DNA of 44,129 nt from an uncultured Alphaproteobacteria bacterium (GTDB lineage Bacteria; Pseudomonadota; Alphaproteobacteria; Rhodobacterales; Rhodobacteraceae): the NCBI GenBank assembly GCA_913031285.1, contig CAJWEI010000021.1:1-44129 (forward strand), written 5' to 3'. How positions within the stretch are numbered: position 1 is the first letter of the stretch; every line of letters starts with the position of its first letter. This document shows, in pieces, positions 8,726 through 16,659 of the stretch. The notes under the pieces are model-generated. The model was given only the letters and a program-made list of their open reading frames with translations. It ran no database searches and was not told the origin of the DNA. The position numbers and the translations under genes were made by a program.

Positions 8726-9643
8726 CTAATGTCCCCATTTTAACGCGATTGGATCCAGCGGCTGCATTAATTCAATGAGGCCTTTTCTGGTTTTTGGATG
8801 GAGTGCTTCAATCGGGTGGCGGCAAAAATCTGATTTAATGACTTTACCGTTTAACATAGCGGCTTTTGCCGCGCGGAAACCACATTGTCTGTTTTCATAA
8901 TTTATGATTGGCAAGACTTGGTTATACCCCTCTTTTGCCGCCTCGCGATCACCGTTGGAATATGCGTCGATCACGGGGCCAATTAAGTCTGGTATTAGGG
9001 CCGACGTCATTGATCCAGTCGCACCAGCATCCAAATCTGCCAGTAAAGTTATTCCTTCTTCGCCGTCAAAGGGACCCTCAATGGTATCGCCACCCGCCGC
9101 GATCAACTGTCTTAATTTTCCAGCAACACCAGTCGATTCAATTTTGAATAGTTTTACCATATCTATTTCTCGTGCCATCCGTGTAAGAAGTGCGACGGGT
9201 AAATCAACGCCCGAAAGTGGCGCATCCTGAATCATAATGGGTATCCCGACGTCGCCCACAGCTTTGACTTGTTCAAAGGTTTGCTCTGCGTTACCTTTTA
9301 ACAAGGCTCCGTGATAGGGCGCCATCATCATGACAATAGAAGCGCCAAGGTCACAGGCTGTCTTAGCGCGTTGCACAGCTATTGACGTTGCAAAATGGCT
9401 AATTGTAACGATAACCGGAACACGCTGATTTACATGTTCCAGACATAGTTTTGTAAGATGATCTCTTTCCGAATCGGAAATCAAGAATTGCTCTGAGAAA
9501 TTTGCGAGAATACAAATTCCATTGACGCCTTGATCGATCATACAGTCGAGAACGTTTCTCATGCTTTGTTCGTCAACTTCACCGTTGTCTTCAAAAGCGG
9601 TAGGAGCTACTGGCCATATGCCGCTGTAGAGTTTTTTGGTCAT
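8726..9643 (-). CDS. DHDPS/NAL-family protein, probable 2-keto-3-deoxy-L-arabonate dehydratase
   Basis: This 305-residue protein belongs to the dihydrodipicolinate synthase/N-acetylneuraminate lyase family. Lys167 in KLFKIES is the expected Schiff-base lysine. The usual catalytic Tyr is replaced by Gln139 in IPIMIQDAP. That change, together with GICILANFSEQF, IEGPFDGEE and the C-terminal LDPIALKWG, matches what I recall of L-2-keto-3-deoxyarabonate dehydratase (EC 4.2.1.43), which forms 2-oxoglutarate semialdehyde. The downstream pathway enzyme, KGSA dehydrogenase, lies in the same gene series, which supports this. ATG 9643 is chosen over GTG 9655 because GAGG falls at correct spacing only for 9643. 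The substrate may be a related keto-deoxy acid. Confidence 0.82.
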   Translation of the reverse strand: MTKKLYSGIWPVAPTAFEDNGEVDEQSMRNVLDCMIDQGVNGICILANFSEQFLISDSERDHLTKLCLEHVNQRVPVIVTISHFATSIAVQRAKTACDLGASIVMMMAPYHGALLKGNAEQTFEQVKAVGDVGIPIMIQDAPLSGVDLPVALLTRMAREIDMVKLFKIESTGVAGKLRQLIAAGGDTIEGPFDGEEGITLLADLDAGATGSMTSALIPDLIGPVIDAYSNGDREAAKEGYNQVLPIINYENRQCGFRAAKAAMLNGKVIKSDFCRHPIEALHPKTRKGLIELMQPLDPIALKWGH

Positions 9644-9712
9644 TTTAGTCCTCACTTATCAGTCATTAATTTTTGATGATTTATACGTCAAAAAAGGTCA
9701 CGACTAATTTAG

Positions 9713-10501
9713 CTAGTTGCCCTGCCAATCTGGTTTACGCTTTTCAAAGAATGCCTTCACGCCCTCTTTAAAATCATCACTACCATAGCACATTTCTACT
9801 ATGTCTTCGTCAGAAGGGATCATTGGTGCCTTCTGTAGTCTGTTTAAAGACATTATAGATGCCTTTAGGGTCAAGGGCGCAAAGGTTTTTATTGACTCTG
9901 CTAACTCGAACGCCCGTTTCATCACAGCAGTTTTATTTGTAAGCAGTTCGTTTATAAATCCCGCAGTACTGGCTTCCTGGCCATCAATTAGTTGCGCGGT
10001 CAGCAATATATATCGTGTTCTTGCAAGCCCGATTAAAGCCACAAACCTGCGCAAGGTGCCAATGGCCAGACAATTTCCAAGTGTTCGTGCAATTGGAACA
10101 CCAACTTTGAGGTCTTCACTTCCAATTCGAATTGAGCAGGATGATGCGATGCCTGCGCCACCACCTGTCACAAAGCCATTCAAAGCTGCAATAGTGGGCA
10201 CGTTGCATGCGTCAATTTGGTTGAGCACAAATTCCATATTTTCTTCATATCTGATTCCGTCGGAGGCACCTGTGAAATTTTGGAACTGCGAAATATCCGT
10301 TCCAGCAGCAAAAGCGGCATCCCCGTTACCGGACAAAATTAAAACTTTGACCTGATTGCTGTCGCTTTCAGTTCCAACCGTCGCACAGATTTCACCAATC
10401 CGCTGGTACATATCAAATGTCAGGGCATTGCGTCGGTGAGGGCGATTAAGGATAATATGCCCTATTTGATTGTCTACAGTGTAAAGTAAATCTTCCGACA
10501 T
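9713..10501 (-). CDS. Crotonase-fold (enoyl-CoA hydratase/isomerase family) protein lacking both catalytic Glu
   Basis: This is a 262-residue crotonase-superfamily protein. The oxyanion-hole segments FAAGTDISQF (residues 64-73) and GFVTGGGAGIA (109-119) are present, as is the terminal EKRKPDWQG. The positions of the hydratase glutamates are Gly117 and Ile137, so water addition by the classical mechanism is not expected. GGAGG precedes the ATG at ideal spacing. It sits between the KGSA dehydrogenase (129 bp before it) and the dehydratase-like gene (69 bp after it). Neither neighbouring reaction involves a CoA ester, so its role in this operon is unclear. It resembles the gene at 2937-3749. Confidence 0.87.
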   Translation of the reverse strand: MSEDLLYTVDNQIGHIILNRPHRRNALTFDMYQRIGEICATVGTESDSNQVKVLILSGNGDAAFAAGTDISQFQNFTGASDGIRYEENMEFVLNQIDACNVPTIAALNGFVTGGGAGIASSCSIRIGSEDLKVGVPIARTLGNCLAIGTLRRFVALIGLARTRYILLTAQLIDGQEASTAGFINELLTNKTAVMKRAFELAESIKTFAPLTLKASIMSLNRLQKAPMIPSDEDIVEMCYGSDDFKEGVKAFFEKRKPDWQGN

Positions 10502-10630
10502 ATATTACCTCCGTTTACAGTCTTTCAGTTGATGATTGCTGCCTGAAAAGGTCGACCCAACCAGGGTTTTGTTGATGTGACTTAGAGATTTTTGTTCTTC
10601 TCTTTAGAGTCATGTTTGATCCGCCGGACA

Positions 10631-12127
10631 CTAAAGGTCAGCGTCAAGTAAGCTCGCAGGAAAATTCTGAAAGGCCAATGGACGCAGCCAGCGTGCAATT
10701 GCAAGGGTCCCAACAGAGGTCGAACGACTGTCGGTACTAGCGGGGTAGGGACCACCATGCATCATAGCCGAACTTACTTCTACGCCTGTCGGAAATCCGT
10801 TGCACAAAATGCGCCCCGCCTTTTCCTCGATAATGGGCAAAAGCGCTTTGGCTAAATCAGTATCACTTTCCTCCATTTGCAGCGTAATTGTTAGCTGCCC
10901 TTGTAATTCTTGTGCGACCTGCATCATTTGCTGCTCACTATCGCATTCCACAAAGATACCTGCTGCACCAAATACTTCCTCGTGCAGGGATGGCGTATTT
11001 AGCCATGTGCTTGCGTCAACGCGAAATCCAGCTGCACGACTGTGGCGCGGATTCTGAGCCCGCTGACCGTCTGTAATTTCTTGCGCGCTTCTGGCAAATT
11101 TGGAAATACCGTCATGATATGCAGTGTGGATACTATCAGTTAGCATTTTTTGCTCCGCTCCTGCATTGAGAGCTTTAACTGCAGCATCTTGGAGCGCTGT
11201 GAAACACTCACCTTTTAGAGCCAGTAAAACTCCTGGATTTGTACAAAATTGACCTGCCCCCATCAAAAGCGAGGCGGCCCAATCCTTACCAATTGTTTGT
11301 GCCCTTTTAGTCAAGGCATGAGGCAAGCAAAAGACAGGGTTTACTGAACCAAGCTCACCGTAAAAAGGAATTGGGTTTGGTCTGCTGTGGCACATATCGT
11401 AAAGAATTCGTCCGCCAGCTGTTGAACCAGTAAAACCAACAGCTGTGATCTCAGGATGCTGAACCAACGCGCTTCCAATTTTGCGACCCGAGCCTTGAAG
11501 TAATTGAAAAGTGCCATTGGGCATATTACAAGCTTGGATTGCGTTTGCGATGGCCTGGCCAACTAATTCTGCAGTTCCCGCGTGTGCGCTGTGACCCTTG
11601 ACGATCACAGGACAGCCTGCGGCAAGTGCGGAGGCAGTATCACCTCCTGCTGCGGAGAAGGCTAGTGGGAAGTTTGAGGCGCCAAATACTACAACAGGGC
11701 CAAGGCCACGATGCGTTAAGCGAATGTCAGGACGGGGGAGAGGTTGTCTTTCGGGTAGTGCCTCATCAATGCGAATATCTAGATAATCTTTTTTTGCAAT
11801 TACGGATGCAAACATCCTTAACTGCCCAGTCGTCCGGCCACGCTCTCCAATTAAACGCACCTCTGGTAATCCAGTCTCGCGGATACCAATATCGGTTATT
11901 TCATCGCCAAGAAGATCAATCTCATCAGCAATTTTATTGATAAATACGGCCCGTTCACTTCGGCTTTTTTGACTATAAGTGCGAAATGCGGCTCGTGCCG
12001 CCTGACAGGCTTCTTCAACTTGATTTAGGTTTGCTTGTGCAAAACTAATGTTAGCTAGGTCAACTGAAGCTGTGGTATCTTCTGACCCAACCCATTGGCC
12101 ATTTATTAGGTTCTTACCATGTAACAC
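10631..12127 (-). CDS. 2-Oxoglutarate semialdehyde (2,5-dioxovalerate) dehydrogenase
   Basis: This aldehyde dehydrogenase oxidises 2-oxoglutarate semialdehyde to 2-oxoglutarate (EC 1.2.1.26), the last step of the non-phosphorylative pentose and hexarate pathways. Family marks are GKNLINGQWV at the start, VVFGASNFPLAFSAAGGDTA, GFTGSTAGGR, the catalytic Glu in PFYGELGSVNP, the catalytic Cys in GAGQFCTNPG, and the C-terminal GGPYPASTDSRSTSVGT and RWLRPLAFQNFP. These place it with KGSA dehydrogenases rather than general ALDHs. GTG 12127 is preferred because AGAAGGA precedes it at 7 bp; ATG 12145 is the alternative and has no ribosome-binding site. With the GTG start it overlaps the upstream pdxA-like gene by 14 nt, pointing to translational coupling. 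Confidence 0.9.
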   Translation of the reverse strand: MLHGKNLINGQWVGSEDTTASVDLANISFAQANLNQVEEACQAARAAFRTYSQKSRSERAVFINKIADEIDLLGDEITDIGIRETGLPEVRLIGERGRTTGQLRMFASVIAKKDYLDIRIDEALPERQPLPRPDIRLTHRGLGPVVVFGASNFPLAFSAAGGDTASALAAGCPVIVKGHSAHAGTAELVGQAIANAIQACNMPNGTFQLLQGSGRKIGSALVQHPEITAVGFTGSTAGGRILYDMCHSRPNPIPFYGELGSVNPVFCLPHALTKRAQTIGKDWAASLLMGAGQFCTNPGVLLALKGECFTALQDAAVKALNAGAEQKMLTDSIHTAYHDGISKFARSAQEITDGQRAQNPRHSRAAGFRVDASTWLNTPSLHEEVFGAAGIFVECDSEQQMMQVAQELQGQLTITLQMEESDTDLAKALLPIIEEKAGRILCNGFPTGVEVSSAMMHGGPYPASTDSRSTSVGTLAIARWLRPLAFQNFPASLLDADL

Positions 12128-13172
12128 TGTTATTTCCTTCTGCATAAATGGGATCGCTTTTAGATCGTCTTTCGCTTGTTTCACTATGTGTCTTTGCCAT
12201 TCGTAAAAGCAGGTCGAAAGCCTGCCGAATGGCGCTGGCATTTGCCTGGTTTTGGCCCGCTATATCAAAAGCTGTTCCATGCGCAGGTGTCGCAATCGGC
12301 AACGGCAACCCACCAGCGACAGTCACGCCACGTTCAAATCCTAAAAGCTTGATCGCGATTTGTCCTTGATCGTGATACATCGTAACGACTGCGTCTACTT
12401 CTCCGCGCTTGGCTTTTAAAAAAACGGTGTCTGAGGGCCAAGGACCTGACACATTAATTTGTTTACTCTGGCAAAAGCGTATTGCTGGTTCGATAATATC
12501 GATCTCTTCACGTCCGAACTTACCATTATCTCCGGCATGTGGATTGAGGGCAGCTACGGCGATAGAGGGCCGTGTCTTTCCGGCACGCCGTAAAGTTTGC
12601 TCAGCCAATTGTACAGCGCGCAATATACCTTGTTCATCAATGTTTGCAGCTACATCCTTAAGACCTATATGACTAGTAACACGAGTGGTCATAAGGTCAT
12701 CTAAAACATTTATTTCACTGTGGTATCCTCTGAACCCCAGATAGCGTGCCATGTAACGATGCTCATCTTCAGCCTTCAAGCCTGCAGATGTCATGGCGGC
12801 CTTGTTAAAAGGCGCAAATAAAATACAATCTACGTGTCCTGCGACCGCTAGATCCATTGCTTTGTCCAAGCACCGCAGCGCGCTGGTGCCACTTGCCACA
12901 GTCACTTTTGCGACTTTGACATCTTTGGGGTCAATGGAATGCATGTTCAAATGCGCGCATCCAGTAAAATGCGCAGTCTGGTCTTCAGTGATTGTCGCAA
13001 GCTCTATCTCTGTATTAGCTTGCTTAGCCCCGCGTTCCCATAGATGGGAATCACCGATAAGTAGAATATCGGCAGCGTCTTTTACGCCATCTTGTGTTAA
13101 AAGCTTGGCGACTATTTCGGGACCTATACCTGAGGGATCACCAGGTACAATTGCAATTTTTTGACGTGACAT
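12114..13172 (-). CDS. PdxA-family NAD-dependent dehydrogenase (probably catabolic)
   Basis: This 352-residue protein belongs to the 4-hydroxythreonine-4-phosphate dehydrogenase family, metal-dependent NAD oxidoreductases that often decarboxylate their product. It has the IAIVPGDPSGIGPEI start, the NPHAGDNGKFGREE region, VVTMYHDQGQIAIK, and TPAHGTAFDIAGQNQANASAI. The usual PINKAA and GHTE motifs are altered to PFNKAA and EHRYMA, although the metal-binding histidines appear retained. True PdxA in vitamin B6 synthesis normally keeps those motifs, and this gene leads a catabolic operon, so a role on a sugar-acid or diol-acid is more likely. Start ATG 13172 gives MSRQKIAI; upstream in-frame codons add an atypical extension. 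Confidence 0.82.
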   Translation of the reverse strand: MSRQKIAIVPGDPSGIGPEIVAKLLTQDGVKDAADILLIGDSHLWERGAKQANTEIELATITEDQTAHFTGCAHLNMHSIDPKDVKVAKVTVASGTSALRCLDKAMDLAVAGHVDCILFAPFNKAAMTSAGLKAEDEHRYMARYLGFRGYHSEINVLDDLMTTRVTSHIGLKDVAANIDEQGILRAVQLAEQTLRRAGKTRPSIAVAALNPHAGDNGKFGREEIDIIEPAIRFCQSKQINVSGPWPSDTVFLKAKRGEVDAVVTMYHDQGQIAIKLLGFERGVTVAGGLPLPIATPAHGTAFDIAGQNQANASAIRQAFDLLLRMAKTHSETSERRSKSDPIYAEGNNSVTW

Positions 13173-13498
13173 AGCTATGAAATTTTCCTCTAATTGTCGC
13201 TGTTTCAACATAAACTTGTACTTCTCGACTTATAAATTTGAACATCTAATTAGAAGTCTAAAACTCATCATAATTACTTTTGTTTTAGTGTCTTAATTTT
13301 TTGAAATACGGACCCTTAGCCCTCTGACTCTTTCAAATCTGAATATGTATATAAATAAACAAACATTGAATTCGCGTATTTTGGTATACTGTATATTAAA
13401 GGTTACTCGTTGGGCAGAAGAGTGTCAATAATATGCCAACCTGAATAGCTGAAACGCCTAGCTTTGTGATAGTATTCTTTGCAAACTACATGAATAAT
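13173..13498. promoter_or_regulatory. Upstream region of the pdxA-like operon with candidate GntR operator
   Basis: This AT-rich stretch of about 326 bp precedes the minus-strand operon and holds no recognisable gene. At 13378-13395 it contains ATTTTGGTATACTGTATA. This combines the dyad TATAC-T-GTATA (13385-13395) with the reverse complement of the GTATACCAAA decamer seen before tctC. A promoter for the pdxA-KGSADH-crotonase-dehydratase-gntR series should lie here. I could not pick its -35/-10 hexamers with confidence. Confidence 0.4.
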
Positions 13499-14437
13499 TT
13501 AAGAGTTTGTGCTTTTGAATTTTTCTATAAGATACGGACCTGATTTTACTGTGGGAAAGTGATTTTTTGGGAAGATTGGAGTGATATCAGAAAGCCAATC
13601 CGTTTGATGAAAAAATGCAAGACTATGTCTCGCGGGTTCGTCTGGTATCGCGACCACGCGGTGCAGCGTCGATGTCCACCTCTTTGATGTCCAAATTGCC
13701 ATCAGATCGCCAATGTTAATTACAAAGCAATCTTTTAAGGTGGGTACTGTGACCCAGTCGTCCTTGTGCAGTATTTGAAGACCTGTTGTTCCAGCTTGTG
13801 GCAACAAAATTGTTAAAGATCCATAATCAGTGTGGGCGCCTGCACGTTGCTGACCTGCTTGTGTTTGGGAAACGGTTGCGGGATAATATAGCGCCCTGAG
13901 TGCTGAAACGGGTTGTTGAATGTAGCGATCAAAAAAATCACTTTTCAAGCCTAAAGCTTCGGCAAGCGCAGCCATAATCCGGACTGCCAATCGCTCCATT
14001 TCGGTATAATATGCGTGCCATGCGCTTTTAAAGCCTTCTAATTCTGGCCATAAGGTCGGTTGATAGCAAAATTCGTAGGCTCGTCGATCAGATATTCCTT
14101 TGGGAACAGCCAGGGGGCCGCCATTGAAGCTCTCCTTAAGGTCTGGTGGTGTTTTTTCGCCTTTAGAAGCCGCGAGAGCCTCTCGATTTGGTCCGATCCA
14201 ACCGTAAGGGTAGCCAGGATAGGGAGCTGATACTTTGTTTTTAATATCTGGAGGAAGGGCGAAAAAGCTTGAGACTGCGGCCCATTGAGCTTGTATCACA
14301 GTATCGGAAACTTGGTGGCCGCTGATCAGTAAAAAGCCAGAGTCTCGACAGGTGTTATCTAACTTCTCCGCTAGGCCTTCGCGCTCGTCTTCATTCGCCT
14401 GTTCAAATTGTGATAAATTAAAAACGCTAAAATCCAC
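13499..14437 (-). CDS. Isopenicillin N synthase-like 2-oxoglutarate/Fe(II)-dependent oxygenase
   Basis: This 312-residue oxygenase has the N-terminal DIOX_N region (SGFLLISGHQV) and the C-terminal 2OG-Fe(II) domain. The iron ligands are visible as His and Asp in HTDYGSLTILL and the distal His in TLHRVV; RHSLAFFHQ supplies the Arg-x-Ser that binds the 2-oxo acid. The enzyme should couple 2-oxoglutarate decarboxylation to hydroxylation or desaturation of an unknown small substrate. GTG 14437 is chosen because GGAGA stands 7 nt before it; a TTG at 14455 is the in-frame alternative. It lies on the same strand as two Lin0512-family genes, 63 bp downstream of the second. A link to the 2-oxoglutarate-producing operon beyond it is possible but unproven. 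Confidence 0.88.
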   Translation of the reverse strand: MDFSVFNLSQFEQANEDEREGLAEKLDNTCRDSGFLLISGHQVSDTVIQAQWAAVSSFFALPPDIKNKVSAPYPGYPYGWIGPNREALAASKGEKTPPDLKESFNGGPLAVPKGISDRRAYEFCYQPTLWPELEGFKSAWHAYYTEMERLAVRIMAALAEALGLKSDFFDRYIQQPVSALRALYYPATVSQTQAGQQRAGAHTDYGSLTILLPQAGTTGLQILHKDDWVTVPTLKDCFVINIGDLMAIWTSKRWTSTLHRVVAIPDEPARHSLAFFHQTDWLSDITPIFPKNHFPTVKSGPYLIEKFKSTNS

Positions 14438-14500
14438 TAAAGAGTCTCCAATCAAGCTGGAAATGATCTGTGACGTTGATCAAGCATATCTGGGTGATAA

Positions 14501-14872
14501 TCACTCCTTTGGTGCCTCGATTATGGTATAAAGCCCACTTAAAATGGGTACATATGCTTCAATTGCACAAGTCGCGACCACACTGAAGTCTCCGTTGCAT
14601 CGACTGTCAATGTTTTGACCGCCAAATGTTGCAATAACCTTTGGATTTCCCCTCGGCACTTGAGCCCGAAGTTTTTCTATATTCACCTTATTTGGCTCTT
14701 GCACACCGATCGTAATGTTTACGTTCATTTCATTGTGATCAATATCCAAAGAGCTAAATAATGTGATTGAGCTATGTCGAATTGCATCGTTGAACGCCCT
14801 AATTGCAGCTTTCGTGTAATCCATTCCGTAGAGATCTGCGCCTGACCCCATTTCTAATATGAGCCTTTTCAT
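14501..14872 (-). CDS. Lin0512-family protein of unknown function (second of tandem pair)
   Basis: This is a 123-residue small protein matching my recollection of the conserved hypothetical Lin0512 family: MKRLILEMGSGADLYGMDYT at the start, KAAIRAFNDAIRHSSI next, and a two-part alpha/beta pattern with NVNITIGVQEP. Function is unknown. AAGGCGG precedes the ATG. It starts 5 bp after the stop of a homologous gene and shares the EMGxG, YTKAAxRA and N/P-rich middle motifs with it. The two are an old tandem duplication and may form a heteromer. A 2OG-oxygenase gene follows on the same strand. Confidence 0.72.
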   Translation of the reverse strand: MKRLILEMGSGADLYGMDYTKAAIRAFNDAIRHSSITLFSSLDIDHNEMNVNITIGVQEPNKVNIEKLRAQVPRGNPKVIATFGGQNIDSRCNGDFSVVATCAIEAYVPILSGLYTIIEAPKE

Positions 14873-14877
14873 CGCAA

Positions 14878-15234
14878 TTACCGCCTTGGATCTAAATCTA
14901 AAGCTATATTGATAGCTGCATGAGCAATAATGGCTGGGTGGGCATCTGATTTATGCGCATTATGAATATCGAGTCCACCGGGCACTACGATTGCAGTCAC
15001 TGTGCCATACGGAAATTCGGCGATAACTGGTTTGATGTCTACTAGGTTGGGCTTTTGACATGCTATTTCAACGGAAATTATCATATCACTTTTTTCAGCG
15101 CCAAAGACTTCATCCAAGTTGATTGAATTACGCCAAAGCGCGTTTTTTACTGCTCTGCAGGCAGCTTTGGTGTAGCTGCCCGATCTGAGAGACGTCCCCA
15201 TGCCCATTTCAAGCAGCATTGGTGTGATTGTCAT
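14878..15234 (-). CDS. Lin0512-family protein of unknown function (first of tandem pair)
   Basis: This 118-residue protein belongs to the same family as its downstream neighbour. It has PMLLEMGMGTSLRSGSYT, KAACRAVKNALWRNSI, ISVEIACQKPNLVDI and a C-terminal PYGTVTAIVVPGGLD. ATG 15234 (MTITPM) is chosen because the residues before it are not family-like; the ribosome-binding site is weak, with GGA 8 nt upstream. It is the first gene of a probable three-gene minus-strand unit (Lin0512, Lin0512, 2OG-oxygenase). Nothing in the sequence shows a catalytic motif, so no reaction is proposed. Confidence 0.7.
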   Translation of the reverse strand: MTITPMLLEMGMGTSLRSGSYTKAACRAVKNALWRNSINLDEVFGAEKSDMIISVEIACQKPNLVDIKPVIAEFPYGTVTAIVVPGGLDIHNAHKSDAHPAIIAHAAINIALDLDPRR

Positions 15235-15450
15235 TATTGAAATCCATTTTAGCAAAAAGTTTGGCTGGTACTATTCTTTAAACGCCTCAGCTAACGAGCA
15301 TAAAATTAGATAAGATTTAAAATGTAAAGTCTAGTTACAGTTTGTTCTGTGAAAATTGGAAAGACATCAACTAGAAAATGACATAATATACTTGCCATAA
15401 GATGATTACAAACCAGGTAAACGTTCAGTAAGTAAATGAGGGTGATCAAA

Positions 15451-15873
15451 ATGTCAGATTGGCTGTATCAAGTACGTATGCGGGTAAGTCAAAGATTAGC
15501 GGACGACCTTAGGGGAGTGCAAGCTTTGGATTTATCAAAGGAAATAATTAATACCACTTACGATCATGGCGCCCGTCTGGTATGCGTCTTTGACGGGTTC
15601 AGAGACTATTGCCTAGAGGCTGAAGCAAATGATATCAAAGAATATCATCTTTATGAATGGACAAAGACAACTATTGAAAATCCGGAAAAAAAGAAAAAGC
15701 ACTTAAAAGCCTTTTCTTTTTATAAAGGAGATGATCAAGTTTATGAAAAAGCATTTGCAGTATCGCTAGAAGCAAAGATACGTGCGTTGGCTTGGACTGG
15801 AGAAATAGAAGAAGTTTCCTTAATTGACTCTAATCCTGCAAACAACCCTCAGCCACCCGCAAAGTTAACGTAA
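15451..15873 (+). CDS. Hypothetical protein, 140 residues
   Basis: I do not recognise this protein. ATG 15451 is preferred over ATG 15436 because GAGGGTGA sits just before it. The sequence is mixed and charged with no signal peptide, membrane segment or cysteine cluster beyond two isolated Cys. It has an acidic middle (EAEANDIKEYHLYEW), a lysine run (EKKKKHLK) and a proline-rich tail (NPANNPQPPAK). A soluble cytoplasmic protein is likely. It diverges from the Lin0512 genes across about 215 bp and precedes the cold-shock genes by 522 bp. The good ribosome-binding site and globular composition support a real gene. Confidence 0.65.
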   Translation: MSDWLYQVRMRVSQRLADDLRGVQALDLSKEIINTTYDHGARLVCVFDGFRDYCLEAEANDIKEYHLYEWTKTTIENPEKKKKHLKAFSFYKGDDQVYEKAFAVSLEAKIRALAWTGEIEEVSLIDSNPANNPQPPAKLT

Positions 15874-16395
15874 AGTTGTATGTTTTTTACAAGGGTAAAA
15901 TTGCTTTTTTACAATACCTTCCTGGTAGACCTTTTAAAAGCGACATGCCTCACGTTACCTAAAAATGCATGTTAAAAGGCACAAAGAATAGGGTGCATCA
16001 GTTTAAGAGGAAAACTGCCCAAAGGGTTATGAGAAATCAAAAATTTAGATGGTACACATATTTAACGTTAAGTTAATAACCTATGCGTATTAGTGGCATT
16101 CAGATTAATATGGCATTGTTTAATAACAGATTGTTTAATTCAACAGAGTTTTGGATATTGCTTTCCAAATGATATTGATAAACTTGAGGAGTCTTTAATT
16201 GCTGTCTTTAGGAAAGTAAATCCATATACGGCTAATCCGGTATAATTCACTTGATTTCTATTCAATATTCAATTAAGGGAATCCGGTGACGTTACGAACA
16301 TCGACCACTGCTCCTAAACCGGCCAGTCTATCGATTTTGCATGACTGAGCCGAGCTGCCGCATAAAGTGGGCAGGTTAAACTTAGGAGATCTACC
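15874..16395 (+). promoter_or_regulatory. Long leader region of the cold-shock gene pair
   Basis: No protein gene is seen in these 522 bp. A TATAAT hexamer at 16241-16246 is a reasonable -10 element for the cold-shock genes, although its -35 is poor; it would give a leader of roughly 145 nt. Long structured leaders are usual for cold-shock mRNAs. CTGCC (16355-16359) can pair with GGCAG (16370-16374) just before the AGGAG ribosome-binding site. Further upstream, 15930-15979 holds an imperfect inverted repeat. Confidence 0.35.
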
Positions 16396-16602
16396 ATGGC
16401 TACTGGTACAGTAAAGTGGTTCAATACAACTAAAGGATTTGGATTTATCGCACCCGATGGTGGAGATAAAGACGTTTTTGTTCATATATCAGCTGTCGAG
16501 CGCTCAGGCCTATCAGGTCTTGCTGACAACCAAAAGGTAAACTTTGACGTAGAAGCAGGGCGTGATGGTCGCGAGTCGGCTGTTAATATTACTGCCGCGT
16601 AA
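16396..16602 (+). CDS. Cold-shock protein (CspA family), first copy
   Basis: This 68-residue single cold-shock domain binds single-stranded RNA or DNA and melts RNA structure at low temperature. It has the GTVKWFN start, the RNP1 motif KGFGFI and the RNP2 motif VFVHI, and is full length for a CspA protein. TAGGAG precedes the ATG. The product differs from that of the next gene at only one residue near the end (NITAA versus NITVA), so this is a tandem duplication. It is probably transcribed together with the second copy and stopped by the hairpin at 16905-16942. Confidence 0.96.
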   Translation: MATGTVKWFNTTKGFGFIAPDGGDKDVFVHISAVERSGLSGLADNQKVNFDVEAGRDGRESAVNITAA

Positions 16603-16659
16603 ACAAAATTCTGTCAGGATATACTTGGCAGTTTAATGGTTAAGATTTAGGAGATACCC

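Noticed and set aside
14494-14504. Small dyad GTGAT-A-ATCAC between the Lin0512 and oxygenase genes
   Set aside because: It is too short and overlaps a stop codon; there is no second copy and no clear role.
16273-16395. Cobalamin-riboswitch-like opening (GGGAATCCGGTG) before the cold-shock gene
   Set aside because: The rest of the B12 riboswitch core, such as the CCGC-ACTGT segment and a proper B12 box, is missing. The region is too short and the downstream gene is a cold-shock protein, so a chance match in a csp leader is more likely.
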